NCBI RefSeq assembly: GCF_918698245.1
Contig: NZ_CAKKMS010000012.1
Span: 1-64,000, forward strand
Length of the DNA: 64,000 bases
Reading direction: 5' to 3'
From: Pedobacter sp. Bi126
Lineage (GTDB): Bacteria > Bacteroidota > Bacteroidia > Sphingobacteriales > Sphingobacteriaceae
Part shown: piece by piece, positions 25,163 through 33,727 of the stretch
How positions within the stretch are numbered: position 1 is the stretch's first letter
Layout of the letters: each line of letters begins with the position of its first letter
Translations under genes and position numbers: made by a program
The notes under the pieces: model-generated
Databases searched by the model: none
Told to the model about the DNA's origin: nothing
Seen by the model: only the letters and a program-made list of their open reading frames with translations

Positions 25163-26059
25163 TTAGATTTTTTCGATCGTTTTAAATGTCTGTGTAGACC
25201 AGCAACCCGCAGCTCCAACCAAGGCCGCATCTTCATTCAATTTCGAAATATGTATTGGAGAAGTGATACCCTGCGAATGGAGGTATTTAACCACACCGGG
25301 AATGAAGCGGTTGGAGGCGTTGGCAATATTACCACCGATTACAATGGCTTCAGCAGCATTATCCTGTTGAAATTTTTTGAGGAAAAGCCCAAGGTTATGG
25401 CTAAACTCAGCAAATATTTTCCGCACGGTTTGGTTATCGTCGTAAAGTTTGGCCAGTTCTCTAACATTCAGAATATTAAATCCTGTGAGCTCATAATAAC
25501 GTTTTAAAAACCATCGGGTAGAAAGATAATCTTCTGTTATGCCATCTAAAAAAGGAGCACACCATAAATTGGCATCATCAATTTTTCCCTGATTGTAAAC
25601 CGCACTTCCTAAACCTGTTCCCAATGTAATGCCAATCAGGTGCTGATAGGCACCTGCCTCACCCGCAAATACTTCTCCGGCCAAAAAACAAGCAGCATCG
25701 TTACTCATCAAAATCTGATCCCGGCCAATCTGAAGTTCACTGGCCAGCATGTCTTTTACGTTTAGTCCATAAAAAGCGGCATATTTATCATTGCCTGCGA
25801 TATAAGAGATACCATTGTCATAATCGAATGGGCCTGGCATGGCAATACCCAAACGGCCAATTTGGATATCTACCTTTTTATAAGCTGCTTTAATTGCACT
25901 GCACCAGGTGTGGATAATCTGTTCTGTTGGGCCGTGCGAGTCAACCCGCTCGCGCGTGTAGGAATTTTTAAGAATGTTCCGCTGCTGCATATCGAGTACG
26001 GCAGCTGTAATGTGCGAACCCCCGATATCAATGCCCATCACATATTTGTTTTTATTCAT
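25163..26059 (-). CDS. ROK-family sugar kinase-like protein
   Basis: Cytoplasmic protein of the ROK family (glucokinase, N-acetylglucosamine or N-acetylmannosamine kinases and related repressors). The phosphate-binding loop DIGGSHIT follows MNKNKYVMG, and a second motif LGTGLGSAV is present. It has no helix-turn-helix extension, so it is more likely a kinase than a repressor. The zinc cluster CxCGxxGCxE found in most ROK kinases is missing; only a lone Cys occurs in that region (NLWCAPF). I use the ATG at 26059 because the longer form starts at TTG 15 bases upstream. It lies upstream of susC on the same strand, and motif B precedes it. Confidence 0.8.
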   Translation of the reverse strand: MNKNKYVMGIDIGGSHITAAVLDMQQRNILKNSYTRERVDSHGPTEQIIHTWCSAIKAAYKKVDIQIGRLGIAMPGPFDYDNGISYIAGNDKYAAFYGLNVKDMLASELQIGRDQILMSNDAACFLAGEVFAGEAGAYQHLIGITLGTGLGSAVYNQGKIDDANLWCAPFLDGITEDYLSTRWFLKRYYELTGFNILNVRELAKLYDDNQTVRKIFAEFSHNLGLFLKKFQQDNAAEAIVIGGNIANASNRFIPGVVKYLHSQGITSPIHISKLNEDAALVGAAGCWSTQTFKTIEKI

Positions 26060-26133
26060 TGTTTTCTGCTTCAATAGATCTATAAATGGCTGCGCCTTAT
26101 TAAGGCACCGAATGAAGAGTCCTTTTTTTGTTA

Positions 26134-26144
26134 AATTGCCTACA
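26134..26144 (-). promoter_or_regulatory. TGTAGGCAATT motif, site B (ROK / sigma)
   Basis: Minus-strand TGTAGGCAATTT oriented toward ROK, 74 bases before its ATG; it also lies 64 bases upstream of the divergent sigma gene. The flank AAC..AAAAAGGA after the motif is shared with site C. Confidence 0.55.
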
Positions 26145-26208
26145 GCGGGAAGATTTTTTTATGAAATATTTTTTATTACCTTACATTTGATTCACCAAAC
26201 TAACCAAG

Positions 26209-26850
26209 TTGAAAGCAGCTAAGCCAGATCTAGTCGTTTTATGGAATAAGATTTGCCTTGAGGATGACATAAAATCTTTCGAGCAACTTTACCGCTTTCT
26301 ATACAGCAGGTTGATCAAATTTTCTATTTACTATGTGGTTGATAAACAGGCTGCAGAAGACCTGGTTACGGAGGTATTTGTTAAATGCTGGGAAAACCGC
26401 GCAACAAGTGCCCATGTATTAAATCCCGAAAGTTATTTTTTTATCGCAGTAAAAAATCAATCACTCAAATACCTCAAAAAAAATTCTTCAATTACGTTTA
26501 TCGATTTAGTAGATGCGGAAGAGGATATTTCGGTAACAGCACAAACGCCGGAGTATATTTTGGAAACCAAAGAACTGCACCGGCAACTTGATTTTGCCAT
26601 TGCTGGTTTGGCACCTCAGGCCGCTACAGTTTTTAGGTTGATCAAAGAAAGTGGAATGAAATATAAGGAAGTAGCAGAACTGCTGAACATTTCACCCCGA
26701 ACGGTGCAGACCCAATTGTTCAGGGCCATTGCAAAACTCCGCTTAATATTACAGCCCTTACAAAACAAAGGTCCGGATGAAAAAAAACTTGGAAAAATGA
26801 TCTCCCTGATTATCTTAGTGGGTACTTTATCTTTTTTTTATTTTTTGTAG
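26209..26850 (+). CDS. ECF sigma factor with hydrophobic C-terminal tail
   Basis: RNA polymerase sigma-70 factor of the FecI-like extracytoplasmic group. Region 2 is at about residues 20-90 (FEQLYRFLYSRLIKFSIYYV, AAEDLVTEVFVKCWE), region 4 at about 130-185 (KYKEVAELLNISPRTVQTQLFRAIAKL). The only plausible start is TTG at 26209. It is followed by fecR and a SusC with STN domain, the standard trans-envelope cascade for nutrient sensing. Unusually the last 17 residues (from MISLIILVG to the end) are strongly hydrophobic and could sit in the membrane. Its stop codon overlaps motif C. Confidence 0.9.
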   Translation: MKAAKPDLVVLWNKICLEDDIKSFEQLYRFLYSRLIKFSIYYVVDKQAAEDLVTEVFVKCWENRATSAHVLNPESYFFIAVKNQSLKYLKKNSSITFIDLVDAEEDISVTAQTPEYILETKELHRQLDFAIAGLAPQAATVFRLIKESGMKYKEVAELLNISPRTVQTQLFRAIAKLRLILQPLQNKGPDEKKLGKMISLIILVGTLSFFYFL

Positions 26851-26856
26851 GCAATT
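26846..26856 (+). promoter_or_regulatory. TGTAGGCAATT motif, site C (upstream of fecR)
   Basis: Plus-strand TGTAGGCAATTT, overlapping the TAG stop of the sigma gene (26848-26850) and 40 bases before the fecR ATG. A promoter here would let fecR and the transporter genes be expressed apart from the sigma factor. Confidence 0.55.
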
Positions 26857-26896
26857 TTAACAGAAAAAGGAACATATTATAAAGGGCGGAAAAAAA

Positions 26897-27910
26897 ATGA
26901 CAGATCAAAGATTTACAGAATTGCTTGGAAAACAATTGGCCGGTGAAATTTCACCTGATGAATCTGTTGAACTGAAATCGATTTTAGCCGATAACGAAGT
27001 GCTTAGAACAGAATATAAACAGCTACAAACTTATTTTGAATCTGAAACAGCTGAAGAAGAAAATATCGATCTTGTTTTTGATCGGATCAGCGCCCGGATC
27101 CAAGTTCCAGGTGAACCCAGTTTAAAGGTTGCCAAAAACAAAGGTTACCGTGTTTGGCTAAAAATCGCTGCCGTTGTAGCAATTGGTTTGGCTGGTGTTT
27201 TGGTGTATAACAGAGAGGCTATTTTCTTCAATAAAACAGATCAGCTGGTATTGAAACAAGCGCAAACCAGGGCAACCGAAATTAAAACCATTGTACTGGC
27301 CGATGGCTCTACCGTGAAAATGAATTCGGGGAGCAGCTTAAAATACCCTGATCACTTTAATACAGATACCAGGGATGTTTACTTATCTGGTGAGGCATTT
27401 TTTGATGTTAAAAAAGACCCTAAACACCCTTTTATTGTACACACCGAGCAATTGGCGGTAAAAGTACTGGGTACTGCCTTCGATGTTAAGGCTTACCAGA
27501 ATGATACTTTTACCGAAACTACATTAATCAGGGGAAGCGTAGCCATCTCGCTTAAAAATAATACCAAGCAAACTTTTATCTTAAAGCCAAACGATAAATT
27601 TACCCTGGTGGGTAGCAAACCCAATTTAAGCCAGCTCACCCATTTTAGTGTAACAGGGACCGACAAAGTAATGGAAACCGCATGGACAAACCACGAACTC
27701 ATCTATAAAAACAACCGTTTTGATGAAATTGCCAGGCTTTTTGAGCGCTGGTACGATGTTAAAATAACCTTTAAAGAAGCTGATCTTAAAACGATGAAAT
27801 TTACCGGACATGTGGATAAAGAAACCATCGCCGAAGCTTTAAATGTGCTAAAGCTGATCGAAAATTTCAATTATTCCATAAAGGGGAAAAATGTCTATAT
27901 CTATCGTTAG
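26897..27910 (+). CDS. FecR-family anti-sigma factor
   Basis: Single-pass inner-membrane regulator that holds or activates the sigma factor encoded just upstream. N-terminal cytoplasmic part (residues 1-80), membrane helix at about 86-104 (WLKIAAVVAIGLAGVLV), periplasmic FecR domain at about 115-225 (TIVLADGSTVKMNSGSSLKYP, GEAFFDVKKDPKHPFIVHT) and a C-terminal DUF4974 (STN-like) domain at about 265-335. The signal is expected to come from the STN domain of the SusC-like protein 32 bases downstream. Confidence 0.93.
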   Translation: MTDQRFTELLGKQLAGEISPDESVELKSILADNEVLRTEYKQLQTYFESETAEEENIDLVFDRISARIQVPGEPSLKVAKNKGYRVWLKIAAVVAIGLAGVLVYNREAIFFNKTDQLVLKQAQTRATEIKTIVLADGSTVKMNSGSSLKYPDHFNTDTRDVYLSGEAFFDVKKDPKHPFIVHTEQLAVKVLGTAFDVKAYQNDTFTETTLIRGSVAISLKNNTKQTFILKPNDKFTLVGSKPNLSQLTHFSVTGTDKVMETAWTNHELIYKNNRFDEIARLFERWYDVKITFKEADLKTMKFTGHVDKETIAEALNVLKLIENFNYSIKGKNVYIYR

Positions 27911-27942
27911 CACAAACAATTAAGCAATGTATATTTGTAGCC

Positions 27943-30900
27943 ATGAATTGTGCGCAGAGAATCATATTGTTAATTGGATTGATTTTTCCGCTATGTGCCA
28001 ATGCGCAAACTAAAGTAACCTTAAATTTTAACGGAGCAAATTTTGAGCAGGTTGTAGAAGCTATACAACAACAAACTGTTTATCATTTCGCCTACAGTGA
28101 ATCTAAAATCCCTAAACATCAGGTATCAATCCAGGTAGAAGAAGAGGAGGCCATAAAGGTGATCGATCAATTGCTGCGCAATAGTGGTTATTCCTATTCT
28201 CTTTTGCCGAATAATTTAATCGTAATCAGAAAAAATGCCGAAGGAAAAATGGATTCTGATAGTGTCCGTTTTTTAAAAGAGGTTGTAATTACGGCTTTGG
28301 GTATCGAAAAAGACAATCAAAAAGTTGGCTATGCTTTAACTAGCATTAAAGGTTCTTCCATCGCCAAGGCAAGAGAAAGTAATATGATTATGGCGCTACA
28401 GGGTAGGGTAGCTGGACTTAACATTACCGGTGTAAACGGTGGCCCGGGATCTGCGGCACGCATACTCATCCGTGGTGTTTCCAGTATGACTGCTGCCTCT
28501 CCGTTATTTATCGTAAATGGTGTTCCCATTGATAACAGTATTCGTGGAAGTGCAAATGAATATGGCGGGGCCGATTATGGCGATGGCATTAGTAATATCA
28601 ATCCAGATGATATTGAAACCATTACGATATTGAAAGGTTCGGCTGCTTCGGCTTTATATGGCGCCAGGGCTGCAAATGGTGTGATCCTCATTAATCTCAA
28701 AAGCGGTGGAGAAAATACCCAGCCAAAGCTGGAGTACAACGCAAACCTGGCCTGCGATGTGCCGGTTAATTCTACCGATTTTCAATATTTATATGGCCAA
28801 GGTACACAAAATAAACGTCCTGCCGATCTGTACAATGCAATTACCACGGGTTTGTTGAGCTGGGGAGAACTTATGGACGGTAAATTAAGCCCTCAGGTAG
28901 ATGGCTCTATGCGCCCTTATGCTCCCGTTAAAAGTAACATCCAGACTTTTTACCGCACCGCTCCGGCCTTTATTAATACACTATCGCTGGTTGGTGGAAA
29001 TACCAATAACAACTATCGTGTTTCGGTTTCTAATTTAGATTACAACTCTGTTTTAAGCAATGGATCCCTAAACCGTAAAACGCTGAATTTTTATGGTACA
29101 GTAGCGCTAAGCCCTAAAATATCGCTGAGCTTCACCGGTAATTACATTTACGAAAGGAACAAAAACAAAAGTTACCTCAGCGATGGCCCTTTAAATGCAA
29201 ATTATGGGATTTCAGCTTTAGCCACCAGTTTAGATCAATCGATCTTAGCCCCTGGTTTTGATACCGAAACAGGATTTGAAACGCGGTGGAATGCGGATGA
29301 ATATAAAACCAATCCTTATTTTTTAATGAACAAACAGGCCGATTATGCCAATAGAAACCGTTATATCACATCAGCCGTATTAAAATATAAGTTGGCCAGC
29401 TGGGCATCACTGCAGGGCAGAATTGGCTACGATTCGAGTAAAGATGAGGTGGTGAGTATTTTACCTACAGGCACTGCATTTTCAATTAACAGGCAGGGGG
29501 GTATAAATGCCTATGATCAAAACCATACTTCAGAGCTCAATAGCGATATTTTGTTTAGTGCAACCAGAAAGCTAAGCGATAAATTGAACCTCGAATTTTC
29601 AATGGGCGCAAATTATCGCGAAAGAAAGGGCAATACCGAAAAACTGAAAGGATCGCAGTTTAAAGTGCCATATCTGTATGTACCAGAAAATCTGATTACC
29701 AGTACCAAAACATTGGCCATATCCAGAATTGTAACCGAATCGGCTTATTACACTGCCGATCTCAGCTATCAGCGTTATCTTAACTTCTCCATTACCGGAC
29801 GTTACGATATCTATTCTACCTTGCCTGCTAACAATCGGGGCATATTTGTACCCGGCGTATCGGGCAGTTTTATTTTTTCAGATCTGTTGAATTTGAAAGC
29901 CCTCGATTTTGGTAAATTGCGGTTGGATTTTGCCAAAACAAGTGGCGAACCTATTGTTCCGTACACCACACAGATTTATTATACCGTAGATAATCAGGTA
30001 AATGGTGTGCCTGTAGGTGGTTTTTCAGGAGATTTACCCAATTACAATTTAAAACCGTTTACCCTGAGTGAAATAGAGGCAGGCCTCGACCTTAAATTTT
30101 TAAATAGCCGTTTGGATGTCGATTTTACCTATTTCAACCGCATTACCCACAACGAAATTATTAATGCAAAACAATCGGTTACCACAGGTTTTACCTCCGC
30201 CTATGTTAACCTTGGCGAAACCCGGAATGCAGGGATAGAACTCGCTTTAGGCTATACGCCCTTGCTTACAACAACGGGCAAATGGCAGATCAACTTTAAC
30301 ATGACCAAGGTAAAAAATACCCTGCTTTCTATCGATGGTAACAGTAATTATACCCTTACGGGCACCTATCGGCCATTAAATGCCAATACTGCGCTGGTGG
30401 TTGGTAAACCGATCACGCAGATTATGGCCTACGATTATCTGCGGGATGCCAATGGAAACATCATTATCGGATCGGATGGCATACCTAAGCGGGGTAATTT
30501 TATTCCTATGGGTGGCACCATGCCAACTTTATATGGAGGGATAAGCAACAGTTTTAGCTATAAACAGTTTAGTTTTTCCTTTTTGATCGATTATCGCTTT
30601 GGCAATAAAATCCTATCCGCAACAGAATATTACAGTTATGTGCTCGGCCTAAATAAGGCAACTTTAGTGGGTAGGGAGACGGGGATTGTGGCCGATGGCG
30701 TGTTAGAAAATGGGCAGAAAAACACGATTAATGTTCCAGCTTATGCCTATTACCCTGAACTGGCTACCAATATTTCTGCATTATCGGTACTCAATGGCAG
30801 TTTTATCAAGCTGAGGCAGGCCACATTAGGTTATTCTTTTAGCGAACGTTTTTTAAAAAGAACACCTTTTAGTAGTGTAGGAATAGATCTGGTGGCGCGG

Positions 30901-31044
30901 AACCTGTTTACCTTGCTTAAATACACTAAAAATATAGATCCTGAGTCGCAGTTCTCGCCAACATTGGGTTATGCCGGGATAGAAGGGGCTTCATTGCCTG
31001 CAACACTTACATTTGGGGTTAATTTTAATTTTAAATTCAAATAA
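27943..31044 (+). CDS. SusC-like TonB-dependent transducer with STN domain
   Basis: Outer-membrane transporter that also signals. After a signal peptide (about 1-22), an STN (secretin/TonB short N-terminal) domain covers about residues 24-97 and should touch the FecR periplasmic domain. There is no carboxypeptidase-like domain; the plug follows directly (VVITALGIEKDNQK, then ILIRGVSSM ... PLFIVNGVPI) and then the barrel. It is cotranscribed with sigma, fecR and susD-like genes. Its presence beside a second SusC without STN suggests that it senses the substrate for the locus, but separate substrates are equally possible. Confidence 0.92.
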   Translation: MNCAQRIILLIGLIFPLCANAQTKVTLNFNGANFEQVVEAIQQQTVYHFAYSESKIPKHQVSIQVEEEEAIKVIDQLLRNSGYSYSLLPNNLIVIRKNAEGKMDSDSVRFLKEVVITALGIEKDNQKVGYALTSIKGSSIAKARESNMIMALQGRVAGLNITGVNGGPGSAARILIRGVSSMTAASPLFIVNGVPIDNSIRGSANEYGGADYGDGISNINPDDIETITILKGSAASALYGARAANGVILINLKSGGENTQPKLEYNANLACDVPVNSTDFQYLYGQGTQNKRPADLYNAITTGLLSWGELMDGKLSPQVDGSMRPYAPVKSNIQTFYRTAPAFINTLSLVGGNTNNNYRVSVSNLDYNSVLSNGSLNRKTLNFYGTVALSPKISLSFTGNYIYERNKNKSYLSDGPLNANYGISALATSLDQSILAPGFDTETGFETRWNADEYKTNPYFLMNKQADYANRNRYITSAVLKYKLASWASLQGRIGYDSSKDEVVSILPTGTAFSINRQGGINAYDQNHTSELNSDILFSATRKLSDKLNLEFSMGANYRERKGNTEKLKGSQFKVPYLYVPENLITSTKTLAISRIVTESAYYTADLSYQRYLNFSITGRYDIYSTLPANNRGIFVPGVSGSFIFSDLLNLKALDFGKLRLDFAKTSGEPIVPYTTQIYYTVDNQVNGVPVGGFSGDLPNYNLKPFTLSEIEAGLDLKFLNSRLDVDFTYFNRITHNEIINAKQSVTTGFTSAYVNLGETRNAGIELALGYTPLLTTTGKWQINFNMTKVKNTLLSIDGNSNYTLTGTYRPLNANTALVVGKPITQIMAYDYLRDANGNIIIGSDGIPKRGNFIPMGGTMPTLYGGISNSFSYKQFSFSFLIDYRFGNKILSATEYYSYVLGLNKATLVGRETGIVADGVLENGQKNTINVPAYAYYPELATNISALSVLNGSFIKLRQATLGYSFSERFLKRTPFSSVGIDLVARNLFTLLKYTKNIDPESQFSPTLGYAGIEGASLPATLTFGVNFNFKFK

Positions 31045-31045
31045 G

Positions 31046-32647
31046 ATGGCCATGAGAAAGTTATGTGTTTTGGGTGCGTTTTTCCTGGCTTTAATGGGCA
31101 GTTGTTCTAAGGAAAAGCTGGACGAAATCAATACCGATCCAACCAAACTCACAGAAGACAATTATGATCCCAACAGCTTACTTGCACAGGCACAGTTAAA
31201 ATATGCCAATTTGGGTTATTACCAACTGCTGTATCAGAGTACTATGATGCAGTTGCTTGCCTCAACTTATTATTATTACAACAATGGTGATAAATACATC
31301 AACGTGGGCAGTTTTACTGATTATCAGGGTCGTATTTTTGATGAAGGTTATGCTGATGCTTCCTACATCAGAGAGATGCAACGACTGGCCAGATTAAAAG
31401 ATCCAGCGGCCTATAAAAACCTGATTGCAATTGGTGATATTATGTTTGTATTGATTTTGCAACGGATTACTGATACTTATGGCGATGTACCCTATACGCA
31501 GGCTGTCAAAGCGATGCAAGGTATTAAATATCCCGTTTACGATCGTCAGGAAGATATTTATACCCAAATGCTGAATGATCTCGAAACGGCTACCGCGCAA
31601 TTGGATGCCGAAAAACCCGGGCCAAGCGCTGATCTTTTTTATAAAGGCGATATCGGTAAATGGAAAAAATTTGGTTATTCGTTAATGGTTAGGATTGCCA
31701 TGCGGTTAACGAAAGTAGATCCGGAGAAGGCCAGAATTTGGACCGAAAAAGCTGCGGGCAAAACTTTTAACAGTATCAATGACAATGCGATTCTTTTAAC
31801 CGATGCTTCCTCTTTTAACAGTCAAAATGGAACATCGCTTGCTTTAAGAACATTTTCCGACTATTTGGAAGTGCGGTGGAGTAAAACCTTAATTGATCAG
31901 TTAAAAAATACCAACGACCCCAGGTTGGAAGTGATAGGTGAAGTACCAAAAGATGGATTGGCCAAAAATGCAGATCAGAATTTAAGCGGAAATACCGATG
32001 CAGCTGTTCAGCTTGGGTTGCCAAATGGATACGATCTACAGGGTGGAGCCACCGATATCAGTCGTTCGCCAAACTATCCGGGTGGTACAGGTAGCGGAAG
32101 TGATTTTGCTCCGCTCGGAAAATATTCCAGACCACGCACTGCGATGTACCTTAAACTAGGTGGTCCGATTTTTATCCTGAGTTACGCTGAAATTGAATTT
32201 TTGCTTGCAGAGGCTAAAGTGAGAGGGTGGAATATAAGCGGAACTGCAAACCTGCACTACACCAATGGCTTAACCGGCGCAATCCAATCGCTTGCACAGC
32301 TGGATCCTTTAGCTGCGGTTGATGCCAATATAATTACTGCATTTGTAAACCAGAATCCACTTGATGAAAGCAGTACACAAAATGCACTAAGCGCAATCAA
32401 TACACAATACTGGGTTACTACAGGAACTGATTTTAATTTCATAGAAGCCTGGCTAAACTGGAAAAGGAGCGATTACCCTAAACTTATCCCCATCAATTAT
32501 AAAGGCAACGTTACCAATGGCACTATTCCCCGCCGGATGATCTATCTTTCAACAGAGGTGCTGAACAACCCGCAAAACTATAAAGATGCTGTAGCCAGGA
32601 TAACTGGAGGCGATGTGCTTACTGCAAGGGTGTGGTGGGATAAATAA
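31046..32647 (+). CDS. SusD-like type 2 glycan-binding lipoprotein
   Basis: Surface lipoprotein partner of the SusC-like transducer. I start it at ATG 31046 (MAMRKLCVLGAFFLALMGSC), one base after the susC stop; the longer frame beginning at 31013 lies inside susC and would spoil the signal peptide. Lipobox Cys20. Family features are clear: the DTYGDVPYTQA segment, KKFGYSLMVRIAMRL and FILSYAEIEFLLAEA. It ends with ARVWWDK, nearly the same end as the minus-strand SusD (LWWDV), so the two are paralogues. Confidence 0.92.
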   Translation: MAMRKLCVLGAFFLALMGSCSKEKLDEINTDPTKLTEDNYDPNSLLAQAQLKYANLGYYQLLYQSTMMQLLASTYYYYNNGDKYINVGSFTDYQGRIFDEGYADASYIREMQRLARLKDPAAYKNLIAIGDIMFVLILQRITDTYGDVPYTQAVKAMQGIKYPVYDRQEDIYTQMLNDLETATAQLDAEKPGPSADLFYKGDIGKWKKFGYSLMVRIAMRLTKVDPEKARIWTEKAAGKTFNSINDNAILLTDASSFNSQNGTSLALRTFSDYLEVRWSKTLIDQLKNTNDPRLEVIGEVPKDGLAKNADQNLSGNTDAAVQLGLPNGYDLQGGATDISRSPNYPGGTGSGSDFAPLGKYSRPRTAMYLKLGGPIFILSYAEIEFLLAEAKVRGWNISGTANLHYTNGLTGAIQSLAQLDPLAAVDANIITAFVNQNPLDESSTQNALSAINTQYWVTTGTDFNFIEAWLNWKRSDYPKLIPINYKGNVTNGTIPRRMIYLSTEVLNNPQNYKDAVARITGGDVLTARVWWDK

Positions 32648-32718
32648 TCAACCGGAAGTAAGTCTATAATATAGACGTTTTGCAAGATAAGTGCTTTTTA
32701 TAGCTGAAGCAGGTTGCG

Positions 32719-33219
32719 TTAAAACTCGTACATATTATTCGCCCTTAAGTTTTCGATTGCTATTTCAGCATCGGCCAGTAGGGGCTGTTGTTTTCGCGTT
32801 TCTTCTTCAATTGCGATTAAGGGCTTATATCCGTATTGATTAAAAAATGATCTGGTATGCGCTTGATAATCCATTAAAAAATCAGTTAAAGAAGCCATAT
32901 CAGCATCAAAGCCTTCACTTTCGAAGTTAAACTGACAAGAGCTTTTATAAGAGATAAATACCTCATCACCAATTGAAAATGAAACATTAATGTCCCATGT
33001 GTTTGGCCCCGTGGTGCTAACAATTTCTTTATCATCTGTGATCGCGTCTACACAGTAAAGGATGTCGAAAGTGATGAACATTGTGTTTATTTCTCCAACT
33101 TTCTCTCCGGTAATTTCAAAGCCGGATTGATAATCGTATGATGTTCTGCTTTCCTTTAAATATTGATCATTGTAGATGTATTCATTTATTGTGATCGGAT
33201 TTACATTAAATATTTTCAT
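32719..33219 (-). CDS. Uncharacterised cytoplasmic protein
   Basis: I do not recognise this 166-residue protein. It is acidic, has no signal peptide or membrane helix, and looks mixed alpha/beta: beta-rich up to about residue 105 (INTMFITFDILYCVD, WDINVSFSIGDEVFISYKSS) and helical after it. The reading frame is intact with normal codon use for the window. Neighbours (SusD-like gene upstream on the other strand, small membrane protein) give no clue. Small orphan proteins of this kind can be immunity proteins, but no toxin lies next to it. Confidence 0.55.
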   Translation of the reverse strand: MKIFNVNPITINEYIYNDQYLKESRTSYDYQSGFEITGEKVGEINTMFITFDILYCVDAITDDKEIVSTTGPNTWDINVSFSIGDEVFISYKSSCQFNFESEGFDADMASLTDFLMDYQAHTRSFFNQYGYKPLIAIEEETRKQQPLLADAEIAIENLRANNMYEF

Positions 33220-33296
33220 TGGAGCGTATTCTAGAAGGGGTGATTTTGTTCTTTTGTGAAACCATTAGCTTAATAAGCGGTTTTTTTATAATTTAT

Positions 33297-33476
33297 TTAA
33301 CCACTAAGGTACAAGGATACATTTTCCGAATATAAAAAATCCCATCGAAATATCTGCCCACAGAGCAGAATTGGTAGTAAGTCAGCTTCTTTAATCATGT
33401 ATAGATTGATCGCTTCGGTGGTTGGAATCAGTTTAATGTGGCTATAAATATCTAACGTGTTTTTTCTCTTTTCCAT
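33297..33476 (-). CDS. Possible 59-residue small protein
   Basis: An open frame starting MEKRKNTLDIYSHIKLIP and ending SENVSLYLSG, shorter than usual ORF cut-offs. It overlaps the end of the small membrane protein gene upstream by 35 bases in another frame. Its amino-acid make-up looks protein-like, but its last codons fall in TTAACCACTAAGG, a common intergenic repeat end, so it may be a truncated remnant or chance. Confidence 0.25.
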   Translation of the reverse strand: MEKRKNTLDIYSHIKLIPTTEAINLYMIKEADLLPILLCGQIFRWDFLYSENVSLYLSG

Positions 33477-33687
33477 GGTTTATGCCTTTGATTATCAGGT
33501 ATATGCCCAGAAATAAAAGAATAGCGGAAATAATTATCCCAACTGCAATAGGCAAAAAAATAGCTGCTGATGCGAAGAACTCGCTCCATAACACACGGGG
33601 ATAAAAAAAATAAGTTAGGATCAAAAATCCTAGTAACATTAAGATTGAGAAAAAATAAAGGGTTTTAGGTGTTGAGTTGATTTTCAT
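33442..33687 (-). CDS. Small two-helix membrane protein
   Basis: 81-residue protein of unknown function. Two membrane helices are obvious, at about residues 11-30 (FFSILMLLGFLILTYFFYP) and 40-68 (AAIFLPIAVGIIISAILLFLGIYLI), followed by a basic tail (GKEKKHVRYL). It lies 40 bases downstream of the methyltransferase gene on the same strand and may be cotranscribed with it. Confidence 0.55.
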   Translation of the reverse strand: MKINSTPKTLYFFSILMLLGFLILTYFFYPRVLWSEFFASAAIFLPIAVGIIISAILLFLGIYLIIKGINHGKEKKHVRYL

Positions 33688-33727
33688 GTTATTTAGATAT
33701 GTGTGAAATGATAAGAGTGGGTATCGT

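Noticed and set aside
31013..31045. Upstream start of the plus-strand SusD-like gene
   Set aside because: It lies within the susC reading frame and puts charged residues before the lipoprotein signal; ATG 31046 gives a clean leader with Cys20.
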